NCBI GenBank assembly: GCA_943350445.1
Contig: CALRAE010000004.1
Span: 1-60,043, forward strand
Origin: Candidatus Nomurabacteria bacterium
GTDB lineage: Bacteria; Patescibacteriota; Minisyncoccia; Phycocordibacterales; UBA9973
Length of the DNA stretch: 60,043 bases
Reading direction: 5' to 3'
Shown here: positions 56,577 through 60,043 of the stretch, in pieces
Numbering within the stretch: position 1 is the stretch's first letter
How the letters are laid out: each line of letters starts with the position of its first letter
Notes under the pieces: model-generated
Databases searched by the model: none
The model's input: only the letters and a program-made list of their open reading frames with translations
What the model was told of the DNA's origin: nothing
Program-made: the position numbers and the translations under genes

Positions 56577-57599
56577 TTAGAGTAATTTTTCTTTTTTTTC
56601 TTTAAAATCAAAATCTAGATGGTCGTAAGCTTTTTTTGTCGCCACGCGTCCACGAGCTGTACGTTCGAGGAGTCCAAGCTGGAGCAAGTATGGCTCAATG
56701 ACTTCTTCTACTGTGGCTTCTTCTTCAGACATCGCCGCCGCCATCGTCTTGAGTCCGACTGGTCCGCCATTAAATTTTTCAATAAGTATTTCCAAGAATT
56801 TTCTATCAGAAGCATTGAGTCCGATGTCATCTACCGCCAGCATGTTTAGGGCCTCTTTTACTATTTTATGGTCTAGGCTTTTTTTGTTGTCTTTCTTGCT
56901 CACCTGAGCAAAATCACGAGCTCTTTTTAGAAAGTAGTTTGCAGTGCGGGGAGTAAACCGGCTTCTCTTGGCAATCTCTGCGAGCGCATCAGGCTCCAAA
57001 GTTATGTCTAAAAGTTTCCCTGATCTCTCGATGATTTTTGCTATCTCTTCATTGGAATAAAATTCCAAACGGAAGACTCCACCAGAAAACCGAGAACGAA
57101 GGGGAGAGGAGACAAGAGCTACGCGAGTCGTCGCTGCTATCAGTGTAAAAGGTGGCAAGTCGAGCTGAATGGTTCTAGCTGAGGGTCCCTTGCCGATGAT
57201 TATATCCAGAACCCCAGACTCCATAGCTGGGTACAGTATTTCTTCCACCATTTTGTTGAGTCTGTGTATTTCATCTATAAAAAGTATGTCTCCAGGGGCA
57301 AGGTTGGTCAAAATAGAAGCCAAATCACCGACTTTTTCAATAGCAGGGCCAGAAGTTATCTTCATCTGCCTGCCTGTTTCTTTGGCTATGAGGTGCGCCA
57401 GGGTTGTTTTGCCTAATCCAGGTGGGCCATAAAATAGGATGTGTTCAGGGATGTGTCCACGCTCTTCCGCTGCCCGTAATAATATTTTAACATTGTCTTT
57501 TATGTGTTTTTGTCCGATGTATTCATCCCAGCGGGTAGGGCGCAGTGTTTGGTCTAGGACGACATCTTCAGTTTTTTCCTTGGTTTTTGAGCTTGACAT
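56577..57599 (-). CDS. ruvB: Holliday junction branch migration helicase RuvB
   Basis: RuvB is the hexameric motor that drives branch migration with RuvA and hands junctions to RuvC. The 340-residue protein has Walker A GPPGLGKT (58-65), Walker B FIDEIHRL (108-115), GPSARTIQLDLPPFTLIAATTR and the C-terminal winged helix with RTARGRVATKKAYDHL. ruvA is not in the window. A weak TATTGT ends 7 nt before its ATG; a stronger promoter faces the other way from the same gap. Confidence 0.95.
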   Translation of the reverse strand: MSSSKTKEKTEDVVLDQTLRPTRWDEYIGQKHIKDNVKILLRAAEERGHIPEHILFYGPPGLGKTTLAHLIAKETGRQMKITSGPAIEKVGDLASILTNLAPGDILFIDEIHRLNKMVEEILYPAMESGVLDIIIGKGPSARTIQLDLPPFTLIAATTRVALVSSPLRSRFSGGVFRLEFYSNEEIAKIIERSGKLLDITLEPDALAEIAKRSRFTPRTANYFLKRARDFAQVSKKDNKKSLDHKIVKEALNMLAVDDIGLNASDRKFLEILIEKFNGGPVGLKTMAAAMSEEEATVEEVIEPYLLQLGLLERTARGRVATKKAYDHLDFDFKEKKEKLL

Positions 57600-57880
57600 T
57601 GGTATTACAATATGCTATACTATCCAAATAGTAGGTTTATTAACAGACTATGCACATGGCTATACACATTATAGCATTTGCTTTGTTTTCTTTATAGTAA
57701 AATAGTTTTAGAGGTTCTTTGCAAGAAGGCATTAATCTCTAAGCAATCAGCCACCGGTTATACGGATTTGCATAGGACGTTCTGGCGCTTTAATTAGTTG
57801 CTGGGTCTATCCTCTAATAATTTGTTACTCTTGGAGCCTAGCTTCAAAAGGATTGTTTAGAGATTAGTGCTTTTTTCTTT
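57593..57880 (+). ncRNA. Candidate structured RNA with consensus promoter and terminal stem
   Basis: TTGACA (57593-57598), 17 nt, TGC-TATACT (57616-57621) is one of the strongest promoters here. The transcript would start near 57629 and end at the T-run 57871-57880. GCATTAATCTCTAAGCAATC (57729-57748) pairs with 57851-57870 over 20 positions (two G-U-type pairs), enclosing several short stems such as TTGGAGC-CTA-GCTTCAA. The long closing stem with internal bulges resembles 6S RNA, but no diagnostic sequence was found. A 15-codon frame (from 57650) precedes it. Confidence 0.55.
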
Positions 57881-57946
57881 TAGTTTTCACAAGAGTCGTT
57901 CTTGCGAATTACTTTATAAGTCAAATACTAGCGAGAACTGTTCTAG

Positions 57947-58054
57947 CTAGTCTAATTTTTGTTTTTTAATCTCTGCTAACTTGATTACAGAATTAAAATC
58001 AGTCTTAGAAACAAGACCAGACTCGGAAATAAATTTCTTTAGTTGCTCTTCTCC
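57947..58054 (-). pseudogene. Fragment resembling the N-terminal domain of a PilB/GspE ATPase
   Basis: A 35-codon frame without a start reads EEQLKKFISESGLVSKTDF followed by NSVIKLAEIKKQKLD and a TAG stop. The pattern L-x-x-F-I-x-x-S/A-G-L-V-S-x-x-D-F..A-x-x-K-x-x-L matches the MshEN-type N-terminal domain of type IV pilus assembly ATPases. It is truncated on both sides and overlaps the next gene, so it is a remnant. Confidence 0.45.
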
Positions 58055-58566
58055 TTACTCATACCCTTAGCGAATGAATCGGGGGCGGAGGTGGTCTTGG
58101 TGCCTTTGGGTAAAGTTACAGCGTTTACTTTTGGTTTAGTTTGTGGTATAATGGGGGATATGATATTTTTAGTAACAGTTGTAGCAGTAGTCTTAATAGG
58201 GATAGCTTGGGATTCTTTTACTGGAAGACGTTGAAATGGTTTTTCATCTGGCAATCTTTGTGCTGGTAATTTAGGAGGAATATAATTACTTTCTTTAGGA
58301 TTTGGATATGATTTTCCTACTGGTAATTTAGGAGGAGTATAACTAGCTGTTTTACTTAATAATTCATTTACTTTCTTTAATACTTCAGGGTTATCAGTTA
58401 AATCACTAACCATTCTCATTTTTAAAGCACTACCAAGTTGATTATTTGTTATTATATCTGCAATTTGAGCACCAACTTCTTGACCAACTAGCCCTGTAAA
58501 AAATCCTCCAGTAGAACCTACTACTCCACCAATGACTCTACCGCCCAGCCAATGTTTGAAGACCAA
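58039..58566 (-). CDS. Truncated glycine-zipper and Pro-rich protein, joined to a surface-repeat gene
   Basis: The 175-residue frame starts inside the preceding gene and reads VIGGVVGSTGGFFTGLVGQEVG (glycine zipper), then DLTDNPEVLKKVNELLSK and a long Pro/Lys/Thr tail with PPKLP repeats. It looks like the C-terminal half of a larger protein whose N-terminus has been lost: its first ten residues are read from the out-of-frame DNA of the AWSxNIGW gene. Whether it is translated is uncertain. Confidence 0.45.
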   Translation of the reverse strand: MVFKHWLGGRVIGGVVGSTGGFFTGLVGQEVGAQIADIITNNQLGSALKMRMVSDLTDNPEVLKKVNELLSKTASYTPPKLPVGKSYPNPKESNYIPPKLPAQRLPDEKPFQRLPVKESQAIPIKTTATTVTKNIISPIIPQTKPKVNAVTLPKGTKTTSAPDSFAKGMSKEKSN

Positions 58567-58796
58567 GCATAACCTGCTAGGGTGCCATCAGCATTTTTAT
58601 TCACACCATAATTAGATGTTGCTGGTTGGATGCCAGGGGTACTCGGGTCTTGATCATCAGTAGAATTGAAACTAATCCAACCGATATTCTCTGACCAAGC
58701 CCAACCGGACATGTTGTGTGCACTCCCTGCCAAAGCCACAAAAGACGAAAGGAGGAATGCGAGTGTAAAAAATATTTTTAAAAAAGATTTTTTCAT
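58521..58796 (-). CDS. Truncated exported protein with AWSxNIGW repeats
   Basis: The 91-residue product has a signal peptide (LKIFFTLAFLLSSFVALA) and two copies of the surface repeat: GWAWSENIGWISFNS and YAWSSNIGWA. Such repeats run to many copies in secreted Parcubacteria proteins. Here the second repeat breaks off after NIGW and the frame ends in VESLVE, so the 3' part is missing and fused out of frame to another gene piece. Confidence 0.6.
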   Translation of the reverse strand: MKKSFLKIFFTLAFLLSSFVALAGSAHNMSGWAWSENIGWISFNSTDDQDPSTPGIQPATSNYGVNKNADGTLAGYAWSSNIGWAVESLVE

Positions 58797-58893
58797 CCCG
58801 TATTTAGAAGCAGATCGCGACTAGCTCGCGCGTCTGATATTTTATCTTGTTAATTTTTTTAATGCCTGATTTCATATCTTTATATTTAACTTT

Positions 58894-58918
58894 TTTCGCA
58901 AGAACGGTTCTTGCGAAA
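58894..58918. terminator. Palindrome between surface-protein genes
   Basis: TTTCGCAAGAAC-G-GTTCTTGCGAAA: 12-bp arms and a 1-nt centre, preceded by T on the left. The 11-mer GTTCTTGCGAA recurs at about 57898. It may end the glycine-rich gene. Confidence 0.6.
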
Positions 58919-58930
58919 CTCCTTTAGCCC

Positions 58931-60043
58931 TTATAGCCCTACAAATTTGAAACCGGTTTGATTGCTCAAATTTCCTTTTGTTGTACAAGACGCCATTGCG
59001 GCAGAATAAGAGTCAGAAGTATGATCGGTACTTATATAAGCGCCGGTAGTTGGGTGAAAAGAAATCGTCTGATGCCCTCCGCCGACATCAGCAAAAGTAG
59101 CATATGCAAGTCGTCCCGGAGATCCCCACGATACAGTGCTTACCCCTAAAGCATAGAGGACGATCTTACTCTCTCCCGCCTGACAAAGAATCGCATCTGG
59201 AATATTTGCTCCGAGCATGCCTGAGCCGGTAGCCCCAGCCCCCCAGCCCACCCTACCTGTACCACCAGTACTACACCCAACCACCCTACTGATCACAAAA
59301 CCTCCGCCGCCGCCATTCCCCCCAGAAGTATTCCCGGTATTACCATTAGATATACCACCATCACCACCCTTACCCACGTTAGATGTTGTATTAGGAGCCA
59401 ATGGACCTGGAGCAGAAGCTTGATAATAACCCGCTGCCGGTCCGTCATTTCCAGGAAGTGTTTCTGAGCCTGTACCCACAACCCCTCCTGTGCCTCCGTA
59501 TGGAGCTGGCCCACCAGGACCACCACCCCCGCCTTTTGCAACAACCCTCATTGAACCATTAAGAGTAAATATAGTATCGGAACCATTACCACCAGCAGCA
59601 CCTCCTTGATGCCAACCACCACCAACGGCCCCACCTGCACCACCTGCACCAACAGTTACAGAATATGAAGTTCCTGGAGACACTGTAAATACTGAGGAGC
59701 TATAACCCCCTGAACCGCCGCCGCCGCCAGAATTTGTGTTATCCACCATACCTCCTCCTCCACCACCCCCTCCACCCCATGCCTCAACTTTTACAGAAGT
59801 AACTCCGGAAGGAGCTGTCCAAGAAGTGCCGTTTGTAATAGTAGATATAACTGTATAGGTCGGGGTACACGAAGGTACTACCCACCCCACCCTTCCCGTA
59901 TTCTCACCAATAGCAGTAAGGACAGACCCAGCAGGTATACCAGTAACAGTCCCATCAGACTTTGTCACTGTCAGATCTGGAGTAATCAATCTCATTAGAG
60001 TAAGTATGCCTGACTTTATTTGAGGATATGATGCAACACCTAC
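58931..60043 (-). CDS. Glycine-rich secreted or surface protein (5' part outside the window)
   Basis: The frame stays open through 60043, so the gene starts beyond the edge; the ATG at 59995 is internal. The visible 370 residues begin with ASYPQIKSGILTLMRL, then a beta segment and the glycine-rich module FTAPSGVTSVKVEAWGGGG-type (here TSWTAPSGVTSVKVEAWG), followed by about 200 residues of Gly/Ser/Asn-rich sequence. A final beta domain ends GFKFVGL. Such proteins are found on the surface of Parcubacteria and in phage tails. The high GC of the Gly codons contrasts with the region. Confidence 0.78.
   Translation of the reverse strand, partial: VGVASYPQIKSGILTLMRLITPDLTVTKSDGTVTGIPAGSVLTAIGENTGRVGWVVPSCTPTYTVISTITNGTSWTAPSGVTSVKVEAWGGGGGGGGGMVDNTNSGGGGGSGGYSSSVFTVSPGTSYSVTVGAGGAGGAVGGGWHQGGAAGGNGSDTIFTLNGSMRVVAKGGGGGPGGPAPYGGTGGVVGTGSETLPGNDGPAAGYYQASAPGPLAPNTTSNVGKGGDGGISNGNTGNTSGGNGGGGGFVISRVVGCSTGGTGRVGWGAGATGSGMLGANIPDAILCQAGESKIVLYALGVSTVSWGSPGRLAYATFADVGGGHQTISFHPTTGAYISTDHTSDSYSAAMASCTTKGNLSNQTGFKFVGL

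Noticed and set aside
56359..56580. A 70-codon + strand frame after a perfect AAGGAGG
   Set aside because: It has only a TTG start lying before the SD-like sequence, its composition follows GC-rich hairpins, and it ends in the terminator; I treat the region as a structured RNA.
57650..57697. A 15-codon leader peptide before the 57.7-kb RNA
   Set aside because: It has no ribosome site and no run of a regulatory amino acid; too short to support.
59200..59800. Dense GGT/GGA-rich repeats on the minus strand as a DNA repeat array
   Set aside because: They are codons of a glycine-rich protein with one long frame.

Overview
The window is one continuous stretch of an AT-rich, compact bacterial chromosome that looks like a Candidate Phyla Radiation genome, most likely a Parcubacteria-type Patescibacterium. 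Pointers are a PrgI/VirB4/VirB6-like secretion cluster with long lineage-specific secreted proteins, a trigger factor with no room for its PPIase domain, small YidC and KhpB, tRNAs without encoded CCA, AWSxNIGW and glycine-rich surface proteins, and very short 5' leaders. Ordinary TAA, TAG and TGA stops fit code 11. No rRNA, insertion sequence or CRISPR array was seen.

Layout: 0.3-9.2 kb holds nusA, ppa, two small secreted or membrane proteins, tig, two adjacent broken genes (an amidohydrolase and argH), clpP, rny and hup. 9.2-20 kb holds lexA with a small partner gene behind a LexA-box promoter, then comM, a DksA/TraR protein, metK, a membrane protein with pnp, a NYN protein, rpsO, xth and a TMEM175-like channel. 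20-24.7 kb holds an M23 peptidase, the CCA-adding enzyme directly behind tRNA-Gly, tRNA-Arg, a perfect parS site, yraN, tRNA-Gly and tRNA-Pro, and a ZIP transporter. 24.9-32.4 kb holds a LysM/M23 hydrolase, a UvrD helicase, a membrane spermidine-synthase-like protein and rsmA. 32.4-46.6 kb is a type IV secretion-like locus. 46.7-51.5 kb is the classical origin neighbourhood khpB-yidC-yidD-rnpA-rpmH / dnaA-dnaN with DnaA boxes. 51.5-60 kb holds a class A PBP, tyrS, ruvC, ruvB, two candidate structured RNAs and a mosaic of surface-protein gene pieces.

Four themes cut across the genes. (1) In about 16 transcription units the -10 hexamer ends 6-8 nt before the start codon, so the mRNAs should be leaderless; this also corrects several starts. 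(2) Exact DnaA boxes occur at eight places, seven of them intergenic, and four share the 12-mer TGTGGATAACTA. (3) Long inverted repeats are scattered between genes and in-frame inside uvrD, rsmA, cca and comM. Two intergenic copies have unrelated perfect 29-bp arms but a conserved loop core whose inner stem covaries, reminiscent of Rickettsia palindromic elements. (4) The cca gene carries three parS-like palindromes at an exact 27-bp period, about 0.85-0.9 kb from a perfect parS.

The genes mostly serve information processing (transcription, tRNA maturation, RNA decay, replication start, recombination and repair), cell-wall remodelling and a cell-surface export or adhesion apparatus. Nothing here shows a biosynthetic pathway; the one argH-like gene is broken.
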